Part shown: positions 44,047-52,349 of the stretch, piece after piece
Position numbering within the stretch: position 1 is the first letter of the stretch
Layout of the letters: every line of letters begins with the position of its first letter
Assembly: GCA_002426795.1 (NCBI GenBank)
Contig: DINQ01000020.1
Location: 133,017 to 197,016 of the forward strand
DNA length: 64,000 nucleotides
From: Bacteroidales bacterium UBA5536
Lineage (GTDB): Bacteria; Bacteroidota; Bacteroidia; Bacteroidales; F082
Direction of reading: 5' to 3'
The notes under the pieces: generated by a model
Told to the model about the DNA's origin: nothing
The model's input: only the letters and a program-made list of their open reading frames with translations
The model's database searches: none
Made by a program: the position numbers and the translations under genes

Positions 44047-44850
44047 ATGAATAAAATGGCATTTTTGATATTGGCAGGAGCAGTTGCAGGTCTGTTTATC
44101 TTGCTGCTGCTGCCAATGAAGGTACATAGTCAACAAATGAAAGCAGGTCTGTTTGTTGAAGAAACAGACAGCCTGCCTTACCAACTCATACAACCCAAAA
44201 ATATACAGGCAGGCGAGAAACTGCCGCTGATCATTTTTCTGCACGGATCGGGAGAGCGGGGAAACGACAACCAGAAGCAATTGGTGCATGGCAGTCAGTT
44301 ATTTTTAAATGCGCAAAAAGATACTGCTTTTCGGTCGCTGGTGCTTTTTCCGCAATGTGCTGAACAAGATTACTGGGTACAGAAACAAAAGGAAATGGAC
44401 GATGAAAGCGTGCAGATTTTCACGTTTTATCCCGACATGGAGCCAACCCCTTCGATGCGCTTGCTGGTTGCTTTGATCGATTCGCTCAGTCAACTCGAAC
44501 TGGTTGATCAAAGCCGGATTTATGTGGGAGGCCTTTCGATGGGCGGAATGGGAACGTTTGAACTCCTTTTTAGGCGGCCGGAACTTTTTGCAGCAGCATT
44601 TCCGATTTGCGGCGCCTACGATCCTGTTGTTGTTCCACTGTATAACAAGAAATTACGCGCGCGCATCTTTCACGGTGGGGCGGATGATGTGGTTTTACCT
44701 GTTTACAGCATAAATATGGCAACTGCCATGGAAAAGGTTGGAATTGACGTCAAACTCAAAATCTATCCTGGTGTAAACCATGGTGTTTGGGACAGTGTGT
44801 TTGCCGAGCCTGATTTGTTGCCCTGGCTTTTCTCCTGCAAAAAACAATAA
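44047..44850 (+). CDS. Alpha/beta-hydrolase (PHB-depolymerase/carboxylesterase-like)
   Basis: The 267-residue protein starts with a signal peptide or anchor (about 4-22) and has a serine-hydrolase fold: FLHGSGERGNDNQKQLVHG, nucleophile elbow GLSMGGMGTFELLFRRPELF (Ser about 164), acid residue region HGGADDVVLPV and His in GVNHGVWDSVF. Related proteins are annotated as phospholipase/carboxylesterase or dienelactone hydrolase. Its place as last gene of the glucan operon suggests removal of ester groups from the polysaccharide before or during hydrolysis. Substrate is not known. Confidence 0.8.
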   Translation: MNKMAFLILAGAVAGLFILLLLPMKVHSQQMKAGLFVEETDSLPYQLIQPKNIQAGEKLPLIIFLHGSGERGNDNQKQLVHGSQLFLNAQKDTAFRSLVLFPQCAEQDYWVQKQKEMDDESVQIFTFYPDMEPTPSMRLLVALIDSLSQLELVDQSRIYVGGLSMGGMGTFELLFRRPELFAAAFPICGAYDPVVVPLYNKKLRARIFHGGADDVVLPVYSINMATAMEKVGIDVKLKIYPGVNHGVWDSVFAEPDLLPWLFSCKKQ

Positions 44851-44856
44851 TAAGCC

Positions 44857-47800
44857 TCAGGCTTTGTTACTTCTGTCGATGGTGATTACTGAGATGCGTT
44901 TTTTGCCATCCATACGCACTTCCACGGCTTTCTCAAACCGCACATGTTTGAAAAATTTGGTTTGATGAATCACTTGTTGTGCATTGAGAATATCCCAATT
45001 AATAAAACTTTTCGACACTTCATGCTGCACGGTAAAATAACCCACATTCATCGACGTGACATTGTGGAAAAAGTGGGAGCCTGATGAGGCATCCAGCGGG
45101 AAGTCTTCAAAACTGGTTTCAACAATCACTTTTGCCTGGCTGATTTGTGGCCAGTTGACAGGTATGCCAATCCATTTGTCGCGCGTGCCCCAACGTCCTG
45201 GTCCAATCAAAATATACTGTCTGTTATCCTGGTACATTTTTTCATTGAGCTGGCTGATTTCCTGCGCCATCTCTTCGGTATGTCGTTTATCGAAAGCATC
45301 CCGATCGATAAAAATGACGTCTTTAATGTTCCGGATCAGTCCGTTGCCCATGCCTTTTTCCGAAAACAGAATGATGTCTTCCTGCTGAAAATTATCCATA
45401 TCAACCACATAGTCGTCGGAGCTCCCCAAAAGGGGTTTGATTTGGAGCAGGTAAAAAGTACAACGCCCTTCTTCGTCGCGGTTCAGGTCGAGGGCATATT
45501 CAATTTCAACGGCAGTGCCAAGAGCTTCTTTTACAACATCGAGTACAACTTCGAGGGTTTTGGCCAATGGCGTGTAATTATACTTGAGGATGTTGGCGAA
45601 ATTGATGATGCGCGGGCCCGCCTTGCTGATGCCGGGATAAATGGTGTTGTTGTCAGGATTATAAACCGAAGCACAATGCCTGATGGTGCCATGCTCTTCG
45701 GCTATATGAATGTCGAGTGTTGCAAGTCCTGCCGAGTCACCTTCCAGCAGATCGGGATCGCTGTTTTTGAGATCGACAGCAAAAAAGTTGACCTGCGAGT
45801 TTTTAAACTGGTCTTTGGGCGAATTGATATCGAGGCCTGGATACTTGGGCGAAAAGCGATACGCTTTGTTGCCTTCTACAACATATTTCCCCAACCCCAA
45901 AGCTGCAACAGCAAATCCTTCTTCGGGTTTCATGTGGGCAAAAGGGTAATAGTTAAACGATTGCGCAACACCACTCACATGCGGATAGTAATAATCGCCA
46001 TACTGCCGCCCGACAAGTTCCTGGATGACAACGGCCATTTTTTCTTCTTCAATTTTGTAATTAATGGCTGTAACGTATCCCCGGGCAACATCAGAATAAA
46101 CGGAAGCAAAAACCAGCTTGATGGCATCGGTAAGTTGCTTCAGGCGCACATCGATATCGGGATGATTATTCGGGAGTACATAGGTTTCGAAAATACCCGC
46201 AAAAGGCTGTGACAAACTGTCCTCAAACAAGCCGGATGATCTTACTGCCAGCGGCTTATTGATCATTTCGAGCAGGATGCGCAAGCGCTTTAGGAGGGTA
46301 GGTGTAAGTTTTCCTTCGAGAAAGGCATTTTTGATGCGGTCGTACTGGTGCTCGTGAACTGCCAGCTCGTGCAGGTTGTTGCGGTCGATAAACTGCTGAA
46401 ACTCCTCTGTACCTATCACTGAGGTTTTTGGTGTCCGGATGTTGATGTCGGGCACATGCTGGGTGAAGTCGTAATTATGAATCAAGGTATTGATGAACGC
46501 CAGTCCACGACCTTTGCCACCAAGTGATCCGTCTGACAGGCTCACAATATTGGTTTCGTCGACCAAAGCCTGTTCTTCGAACGGAATAATCTTGCCGACG
46601 TTTTGCTCGTTTCTAAACTGCTGAATCATCAAAATCAGCTCTTGACGCAGTTCTTCCGCATCAGAAAAATCAGTAACCTTTTTAGGGCTGATGATTTTTG
46701 CCACACGGATTTCGCCCCGGGCCATCAGCCAAAGCGAAAAGTGATTCCGGCGTGCATGATACAGCAACGATTCAGTCGGGATAGTCCGGAGGTTGGCTTC
46801 AAACTCTTTGAGCGTGCGGGCTTGAGCGATTTGTTTGCCGTATTTGTCACGGTAAATAAAATTGCCGAAACCCAGATAATGGGTGATAAAGCTCTGAAAA
46901 TCCTGCGAAAGTGTCTCGCTGTTCTTATCGATAAAGGTCGATTTGTATCGGTAAGCCACCTTGGCATTGTCTGGATCGGAAGATTGAATGATGGTAGGCA
47001 GATCCGGGATGAGGTTTTTGGCATATTCTACCAGATCGACACCTGCATTTTCATCGTGAATGCCATTATGGTCAAACTTCATGTCGGTAATCAGGCAGAG
47101 CATGAATTCTTTGAATTCAGTCAGCAGCTGTGTGGCTTCCTCATAATTGCTTGCCAAAAGAATTTTTGGCCGTGCGCGCATTCTCAGTACTTTATACAAC
47201 TCATCGGTGCTTACATCATCGATGATGCGACGCGTTTGTTCCATGACAATCTTATAAAGAATAGGCAGGTAGCGCGAATAATACTTTGGCGAGTCCTCCA
47301 CGAGCAAAATCACCCGCACCATACCCACCTGGGTATCGTTGACCACATTGATGCGGTCTTCGACCATTTTTATCATCGAAAAGAAAACGTTGGAATCGCC
47401 ATTCCAGGAAAAAATTCTGTCGATCGAAAGCGTGTTGGTGATTTCCTGATTGAAATGGGCGATTTCGGCATTGCTGTTGAGCAGGAAGAAAATGGGGATG
47501 TAAGGAAATTCTTTTTTGATATGGCGGCTCAGCTCAGCTGGTGTTTTTTTGTCGACACTCACCATAAAAATGATCAGGTCGAAATGCTTGGCGCGCAGGG
47601 CCTCAAAGGCTTCGGTATTAGTCGTAACACCGGTTATACGTGGGACTGAAGTCAGGTTAAGCTGGTGATAATGACCCAAAACGTGCTCCGAAAACCGGCC
47701 TTCACGTTCAATAGAGTAGGCATCGTACAGGTTAGAAATCAACAGAATTTCTTTCACCTTAAAGGTCATCAGATCGTGGTAGATGTCGCGGTCGGAGTTG

Positions 47801-48324
47801 TTCTTGTTCAGAAACTTTTGCAGCAGTTGACGACTATATGCTGGTTTTGCCTGAGTAAGACCAGTTTTGGCCGGAGCCTGGCTTTGTTTGGTCCCTAATA
47901 TCGTCCGGCCTTTCAAACCATTGAGGTAGCCTGTAATTAGGTTGGCCAGGTTGAGTAGCAGGTCACGTTCTTCTGCCAGAAAGGGGCCCTCATCAAAATC
48001 GGGGAAAGATTTTGAATAGCTGATTTCGATATACCCGTTTTTACCATCGATGGTCTCAAAATCTTGTTTTTGTCGCCATTTCGAAAGCACAAAATTTGGC
48101 GAGAGGTAGATTTTTTCGTCGTACATGATTCGGGCACCCGTGAATGCCGGATACTGCCAACCATCTGGCAGAATCATGCAGATGTGTTTCAGTGTTTCTT
48201 CTTTCGATTTGTTTTCGCGAATGATTTGTGTGGTGCGGTTCAGTGTTGCCAACTCTTTCAGTCGTTCAAGGTTTTCTGCCCGCAGCCGCTCAAAACGACC
48301 ACCGATATCATTAGGTTGTGACAT
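44857..48324 (-). CDS. GAF-like / receiver / PPDK_N ATP-grasp fusion protein (paralogue of 4924-7929)
   Basis: From ATG 48324 (MSQPNDIGGRFERLRAENLE) the product has 1155 residues. A GAF-like input domain occupies about 20-150 (ICMILPDGWQYPAFTGARIM), then a receiver-like region (about 195-325), a receiver (about 335-480) with ILLVEDSPKYYSRYL, Asp about 410 (LITDMKFDHNG) and Lys in FIDKNS. A PPDK_N ATP-grasp domain (about 595-970; GSLGGKGRGLAFINTL, PLAVRSSGLFEDSLSQPFAG, YLLQIKPLLG) and the C-terminal domain with GPGRWGTRDKWIGIPVNWPQ near 1043 follow. The phospho-His and PEP-binding domains of PEP synthase are missing. The long frame reaches ATG 48369, but a promoter element lies inside it, so 48324 is preferred. 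It diverges from a LuxR-type regulator. Confidence 0.8.
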   Translation of the reverse strand: MSQPNDIGGRFERLRAENLERLKELATLNRTTQIIRENKSKEETLKHICMILPDGWQYPAFTGARIMYDEKIYLSPNFVLSKWRQKQDFETIDGKNGYIEISYSKSFPDFDEGPFLAEERDLLLNLANLITGYLNGLKGRTILGTKQSQAPAKTGLTQAKPAYSRQLLQKFLNKNNSDRDIYHDLMTFKVKEILLISNLYDAYSIEREGRFSEHVLGHYHQLNLTSVPRITGVTTNTEAFEALRAKHFDLIIFMVSVDKKTPAELSRHIKKEFPYIPIFFLLNSNAEIAHFNQEITNTLSIDRIFSWNGDSNVFFSMIKMVEDRINVVNDTQVGMVRVILLVEDSPKYYSRYLPILYKIVMEQTRRIIDDVSTDELYKVLRMRARPKILLASNYEEATQLLTEFKEFMLCLITDMKFDHNGIHDENAGVDLVEYAKNLIPDLPTIIQSSDPDNAKVAYRYKSTFIDKNSETLSQDFQSFITHYLGFGNFIYRDKYGKQIAQARTLKEFEANLRTIPTESLLYHARRNHFSLWLMARGEIRVAKIISPKKVTDFSDAEELRQELILMIQQFRNEQNVGKIIPFEEQALVDETNIVSLSDGSLGGKGRGLAFINTLIHNYDFTQHVPDINIRTPKTSVIGTEEFQQFIDRNNLHELAVHEHQYDRIKNAFLEGKLTPTLLKRLRILLEMINKPLAVRSSGLFEDSLSQPFAGIFETYVLPNNHPDIDVRLKQLTDAIKLVFASVYSDVARGYVTAINYKIEEEKMAVVIQELVGRQYGDYYYPHVSGVAQSFNYYPFAHMKPEEGFAVAALGLGKYVVEGNKAYRFSPKYPGLDINSPKDQFKNSQVNFFAVDLKNSDPDLLEGDSAGLATLDIHIAEEHGTIRHCASVYNPDNNTIYPGISKAGPRIINFANILKYNYTPLAKTLEVVLDVVKEALGTAVEIEYALDLNRDEEGRCTFYLLQIKPLLGSSDDYVVDMDNFQQEDIILFSEKGMGNGLIRNIKDVIFIDRDAFDKRHTEEMAQEISQLNEKMYQDNRQYILIGPGRWGTRDKWIGIPVNWPQISQAKVIVETSFEDFPLDASSGSHFFHNVTSMNVGYFTVQHEVSKSFINWDILNAQQVIHQTKFFKHVRFEKAVEVRMDGKKRISVITIDRSNKA

Positions 48325-48348
48325 GCGTATTTTCGATTGGTATCCATG

Positions 48349-48356
48349 CAAAGGTA
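48349..48356 (-). promoter_or_regulatory. Predicted -7 element of the 44857-48324 gene; decides its start
   Basis: TACCTTTG on the minus strand matches TAnnTTTG. Transcription would start near 48342, which rules out ATG 48369 and gives an 18-base leader to ATG 48324. Confidence 0.5.
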
Positions 48357-48458
48357 GGGATTTCCCCATCGCTTTTTATAGGATATTTCTGGTCGAATGG
48401 TGTTGAATCGGGCTCTTTTTGTAAATTCGTGCATCAATTTGAAAACCAAAGCCGACAG

Positions 48459-49118
48459 ATGGATAAAATACAGGTTGCCCTGGTTGACGAACACCCCATC
48501 ATGTGTGATGGCATCAAGAGTTTGCTCTCTGATGCCGACGACATCGAGGTGTGTCACAGCGTGCGTACGATAGGGGAGTTGACACAATTGCTATACCATG
48601 AACCGGTTCATGTAGTCATTGTTGTTTTTTACACACCCGACCCTGACGATGTGCAACTTGTTAAAACCTTATGCAGCAAGCATCCACGCGCTAAAGTGTT
48701 GGTTTTGAGCATGTATCGCATTGAGAACCTGATTTTTAAAATGATCAGGGCAGGAGCCAAGGGACACCTGACCAGCGAGACCAACCGCGACGAAATGCTC
48801 GAGGCCATCTATACCTTACGCAATGGCTACGATTTTTATGCAAAAACAATTACCAACCTGATATTACGAAGCTACCTCGACGATCCCGACCAAAAAGAGG
48901 AAGCTAGACTCGAGCGCGAAAAGAGCTTGTCGACACGAGAAATGGAGGTGCTAAAACTCTTCGCCCAAAGTCATACCAACAAAGAAATTGCCGATCGCTT
49001 ATTTATCAGCGTGCGAACGGTTGAGTCGCATAAGAACAACATCATGCGCAAGATCAACCTGAAAACTACCGTCGATATGGTAAAATTTGCTATCCGAAAC
49101 AACCTGGTCGATTTATAA
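48459..49118 (+). CDS. LuxR/NarL-type regulator with degenerate receiver domain
   Basis: From ATG 48459 the product has 219 residues: a receiver fold (1-120) and a LuxR helix-turn-helix (about 150-215: STREMEVLKLFAQSHTNKEI, RTVESHKNNIMRKINLKTTV). Gap-free alignment with the intact response regulator at 60194 places Val 56 where that protein has phospho-acceptor Asp 56 (VVIVVFYTP against LVITDISLP) and Ser 106 in place of the conserved Lys 106 (GHLTS against GYLPK). The acidic pair Asp 10/Glu 11 is kept. It therefore cannot be activated by the usual phosphorylation. It is divergent from the receiver/ATP-grasp gene with 134 bases between starts. The ATG is chosen because upstream residues do not fit the family. 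Confidence 0.88.
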   Translation: MDKIQVALVDEHPIMCDGIKSLLSDADDIEVCHSVRTIGELTQLLYHEPVHVVIVVFYTPDPDDVQLVKTLCSKHPRAKVLVLSMYRIENLIFKMIRAGAKGHLTSETNRDEMLEAIYTLRNGYDFYAKTITNLILRSYLDDPDQKEEARLEREKSLSTREMEVLKLFAQSHTNKEIADRLFISVRTVESHKNNIMRKINLKTTVDMVKFAIRNNLVDL

Positions 49119-49241
49119 ACTGCTGCCCACTTGTTTAAATCGATTGCGAAGCTTCCCCAAGGGCTTTGCGTGTTTTACTGAAAAGCATCTGCAATGGCTG
49201 TATTGTTCATTCAGTTTCGTGAAAGCTGCGTATTTATTGAG

Positions 49242-49249
49242 TAGGTTTG
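49242..49249 (+). promoter_or_regulatory. Predicted -7 element of gdhA
   Basis: TAGGTTTG matches TAnnTTTG, 40 bases before ATG 49289. This places the upstream TTG start at 49247 inside the promoter. Confidence 0.45.
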
Positions 49250-49288
49250 AGTGTAAAAAAATTTCAAACCCTCAAAAAAAGTATTCTT

Positions 49289-50641
49289 ATGGCTACAGTA
49301 TTTGAAAAAAAATTGAACGATTTCATGGCAAAAGTAATTGCCAAAAACCCAAGCGAAGTTGAATTTCACCAGGCAGTGCACGAAGTGGTTGGTTCTTTGA
49401 TTCCTTTTATCGAAGAGCACCCGCATTACAGCGAAGCCAAGATTCTGGAAAGAATGGTTGAACCCGAACGCGTGATTCTGTTCCGTGTACCATGGCTCGA
49501 CGACAAAGGCGAAGTGCAAATCAACAAAGGTTTCCGCATCGAAATGAACAGCGCCATCGGACCTTACAAAGGCGGTTTGCGTTTTCACCCTACTGTGAAT
49601 CTTGGCATCCTGAAATTCCTTGCTTTTGAGCAGGTTTTCAAAAATTCACTCACTACTTTGCCCATGGGCGGTGGTAAAGGTGGTTCCGATTTCGATCCAA
49701 AAGGCAAGTCAGACAACGAAGTAATGCGTTTCTGCCAAAGCTTTATGACCGAATTGTTCCGTCACATCGGACCAAATACGGACGTTCCTGCTGGTGATAT
49801 CGGTGTTGGTGGGCGCGAAATTGGTTTCCTTTTCGGACAATACAAGCGCCTGCGCAATGAGTTCACTGGTGTGTTAACTGGTAAAGGCATCGAATGGGGT
49901 GGATCACTGATTCGTCCTGAAGCTACAGGTTATGGCGCAACATATTTTGCTGAAGAAATGCTGAAAACACGCAACCAAAGCCTAAAGGGTAAAATCGTTG
50001 CCATTTCAGGTTCAGGAAACGTAGCCCAATATGCCTGCGAAAAAGTGACACAGTTTGGCGGAAAAGTTGTAACGCTGAGTGATTCAAACGGATACATCTA
50101 CGATGCCAATGGCATTGATGCAGAAAAACTGGCCTGGGTAATGAATCTGAAGAATGTTCGCAGGGGTCGTATCAGCGAGTATGCTGAAAAATTTGGCGCC
50201 AAATACGTTGAAGGCGAACGTCCATGGAGTGTAAAATGTGATGTGGCTATGCCATGTGCAACCCAAAATGAAGTGAACGAAGACGAAGCCAAAATGCTCG
50301 TTAAAAATGGTTGCTATGTTATTTCAGAAGGAGCCAACATGCCTTCGACACCCGAAGCCATTGAAGTGTTCCTCGCCGCAAAAATTCTTTATGGTCCTGG
50401 CAAAGCCGCAAACGCTGGTGGCGTAGCTGTTTCAGGACTCGAAATGAGTCAGAATTCATTGCGTCTGTCATGGACACGCGAAGAAGTTGACGCTCGTTTG
50501 CATCAGATCATGAAAGACATTCACCAAACTTGTGAAAAGTATGGCAAGCAAGCCGATGGCTATATCAACTACATGAATGGCGCCAATATTGGCGGTTTTG
50601 TGAAAGTTGCCGATGCCATGCTGGCTCAGGGTCTTGTATAG
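49289..50641 (+). CDS. gdhA: Glutamate dehydrogenase, NADP-type
   Basis: The 450-residue product (from MATVFEKKLNDFMAKVIAKN) is a hexameric-type glutamate dehydrogenase that assimilates ammonium onto 2-oxoglutarate. Motifs include GPYKGGLRFHPTVNLGILKF, the active-site LPMGGGKGGSDFDPKGKSDN, DVPAGDIGVGGREIGFLFGQ, the nucleotide-binding AISGSGNVAQYACEKV and KAANAGGVAVSGLEMSQNS. Length and the KGLRFH/GGGKGG pattern match NADP-dependent GdhA; coenzyme choice is not proven from sequence. A strong terminator follows 34 bases after the stop. An ammonium transporter lies 7 kb away, so nitrogen assimilation genes share the region but not an operon. Confidence 0.96.
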   Translation: MATVFEKKLNDFMAKVIAKNPSEVEFHQAVHEVVGSLIPFIEEHPHYSEAKILERMVEPERVILFRVPWLDDKGEVQINKGFRIEMNSAIGPYKGGLRFHPTVNLGILKFLAFEQVFKNSLTTLPMGGGKGGSDFDPKGKSDNEVMRFCQSFMTELFRHIGPNTDVPAGDIGVGGREIGFLFGQYKRLRNEFTGVLTGKGIEWGGSLIRPEATGYGATYFAEEMLKTRNQSLKGKIVAISGSGNVAQYACEKVTQFGGKVVTLSDSNGYIYDANGIDAEKLAWVMNLKNVRRGRISEYAEKFGAKYVEGERPWSVKCDVAMPCATQNEVNEDEAKMLVKNGCYVISEGANMPSTPEAIEVFLAAKILYGPGKAANAGGVAVSGLEMSQNSLRLSWTREEVDARLHQIMKDIHQTCEKYGKQADGYINYMNGANIGGFVKVADAMLAQGLV

Positions 50642-50675
50642 TTCGTTCATTTTTTTGGCTAAAATGACTGTATAT

Positions 50676-50711
50676 GAAGCTGTCCGCATGTGTGGACAGC
50701 TTCTTTTTTTT
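50676..50711 (+). terminator. Rho-independent terminator after gdhA
   Basis: GAAGCTGTCC pairs perfectly with GGACAGCTTC around an 8-base loop and is followed by eight T residues. Confidence 0.93.
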
Positions 50712-50740
50712 CATCAACATCCGATGCGCAGGCTTTCTTT

Positions 50741-50748
50741 TAACTTTG
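50741..50748 (+). promoter_or_regulatory. Predicted -7 element of the small lipoprotein gene
   Basis: TAACTTTG matches TAnnTTTG, 81 bases before the ATG. Confidence 0.4.
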
Positions 50749-50828
50749 TGATTGCATTACGGCTCTTGCGAATGTGGGTTAATCGCTTGAGCGTTATCAA
50801 CAACTGCATCATTTAATACCATTCGAAC

Positions 50829-51248
50829 ATGAAGAGATTTGCATTTATTATCCTTATTTCCATCACTTTTACAACCTTCTTTGCATGTTCCCAAAAGAGC
50901 AAGGATGCTGGTGATATGGAGTATGTAATCAAAGTTGATAGCATAGAAGTGGCCGACACGCTTCACCTGCCTGGAAATCTTGTTATTGCATTTTTTGGCA
51001 TTGTAGGTCCGGATGGGTGCCACCAATTTAAACGATTTCATGTGGATCAGGACTCGGCCGGCGCAACCATGACGCTGATTGGGAGTAGAAAAACCGGAGC
51101 TGATACAGCATGCCCTGAGCTTTTACCCTTGCTCGATGGAATGACGTATGAAATTACCGTTTCAGATACGGGTAATTTTAGGCTGAATATTGTCAACCCA
51201 GGCCTGAACCAAGTAATATCAAAATCAATAAAAATAGTGGAACCCTGA
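50829..51248 (+). CDS. Small lipoprotein of unknown function
   Basis: The 139-residue protein has a lipoprotein signal peptide (MKRFAFIILISITFTTFFAC, Cys 20) and a compact all-beta-looking domain of about 110 residues with two conserved-looking Cys (GPDGCHQF and TACPELLPLLDG). The final part (MTYEITVSDTGNFRLNIVNP) resembles an Ig-like strand pattern. I do not recognise a family. It is a single gene with its own promoter element, and ends 4 bases from the stop of the convergent DUF4340 gene. Confidence 0.75.
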   Translation: MKRFAFIILISITFTTFFACSQKSKDAGDMEYVIKVDSIEVADTLHLPGNLVIAFFGIVGPDGCHQFKRFHVDQDSAGATMTLIGSRKTGADTACPELLPLLDGMTYEITVSDTGNFRLNIVNPGLNQVISKSIKIVEP

Positions 51249-51252
51249 CCGA

Positions 51253-52329
51253 TTAGCGATTCCGCATATCTGGTCCGCCCTTTTCGTAGTAAATTACAGG
51301 ATACAGCAATTTGTCGAAAGTGTAGTATTGCAACAAAACGAAATCACGGTTGTTGTTGATCAACCCATACATCCTGTCGTTGTCCCAATCTGCTTCAACG
51401 GTATTTTCGAGTCGATAATCAAGCTGTAATTTTTTTCTGAAGGTGGTAACAACATTGGTGTCGCCATCAACTGTTACCAGCGTGATGCGGTGCAGAAAGG
51501 GCGAATGAATAATTGAGTCTATCCTTGCCGGCGGAAGTGTATTGCTGAGGAGGGCCTCAAAACGAACGTCATTAAAGGAAGTCAAAAGATTTAAAACACG
51601 CAGGGTGTCATAGGTGTGCACGGGATAATTGTCGGCTACGCGCGTTAGTTTGTAACTGTTTTTTGCAGTTGTTTCAAGCAGAAAACCCATATATGGCTCT
51701 TCGTTAAATTCGACTTTAACCGATTGAATTTCAGAAAGTGTAGCCCTGAAAACGGTATGATCGCGCCAGTCGTCTTCAACAGGCGTATAACGTGCCATCA
51801 CAAAACCTCTGAAACCAGGCAGATACATCACATAGGCCCTGTCTGACCCTTCGCTGAGCATATAAGTACCAAGATTGTCTTTGGTAACATCGCCAACATA
51901 GTAAACCTTTGTCCTTTTTTCGTGTGGAAAAAGTTTGATCAAACCAAATAGATCGATGCGATACACCATTTGGTAAACTTCGACTTTCACCCCAATTGAC
52001 GACATACGTGTGATGACGTTGTTGTGGCTGGCAACAGAAACAGGATTACGAACGCGCAGACGCAGCATAGTCGCTAAAATTTGGTCGACTTTCTGCTGCT
52101 GAGCTTTATATTTTTTGTTGAGTTTCCAACTATTACCCGTGCGTTCCAGTAAAACTTGATTGGTGTCGAGGTTTGCCAGGAAAATTTTAGTCACAGTGGC
52201 TGTATCGGCCACTACAAAGTCATTGGCAGCATCATCAAGAGTTGTACTCGATTGGTTTTTCCAAACCAAAAACATGGCCAATACGCCAAGTATTAGTATA
52301 ATGATGAGTGCAATACGGTTTTTCTTCAT
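51253..52329 (-). CDS. DUF4340-domain membrane-anchored protein
   Basis: The 358-residue protein has one N-terminal transmembrane helix (about 7-23, IALIIILILGVLAMFLVW) and an extracytoplasmic domain of the DUF4340 type (DTATVTKIFLANLDTNQVLL, then GNSWKLNKKYKAQQQKVDQI). In Bacteroidota this gene commonly follows gldF-gldG; here it starts 20 bases after the gldG stop, so the three form one operon. Its biochemical role is unknown; it is probably an accessory part of the Gld ABC system. Confidence 0.85.
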   Translation of the reverse strand: MKKNRIALIIILILGVLAMFLVWKNQSSTTLDDAANDFVVADTATVTKIFLANLDTNQVLLERTGNSWKLNKKYKAQQQKVDQILATMLRLRVRNPVSVASHNNVITRMSSIGVKVEVYQMVYRIDLFGLIKLFPHEKRTKVYYVGDVTKDNLGTYMLSEGSDRAYVMYLPGFRGFVMARYTPVEDDWRDHTVFRATLSEIQSVKVEFNEEPYMGFLLETTAKNSYKLTRVADNYPVHTYDTLRVLNLLTSFNDVRFEALLSNTLPPARIDSIIHSPFLHRITLVTVDGDTNVVTTFRKKLQLDYRLENTVEADWDNDRMYGLINNNRDFVLLQYYTFDKLLYPVIYYEKGGPDMRNR

Positions 52330-52349
52330 AGGAATATCTTGATAGATTA

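Noticed and set aside
44852..44864. AAGCC-TCA-GGCTT hairpin between the convergent esterase and ATP-grasp genes
   Set aside because: Only a 5-bp stem, overlapping the coding end of the minus-strand gene, with a poor T-run; not enough for a terminator call.
45145..46212. Plus-strand frames of about 350 residues opposite the ATP-grasp gene (also 46603-47649)
   Set aside because: Shadows of the minus-strand coding sequence with no recognisable domain or start context.
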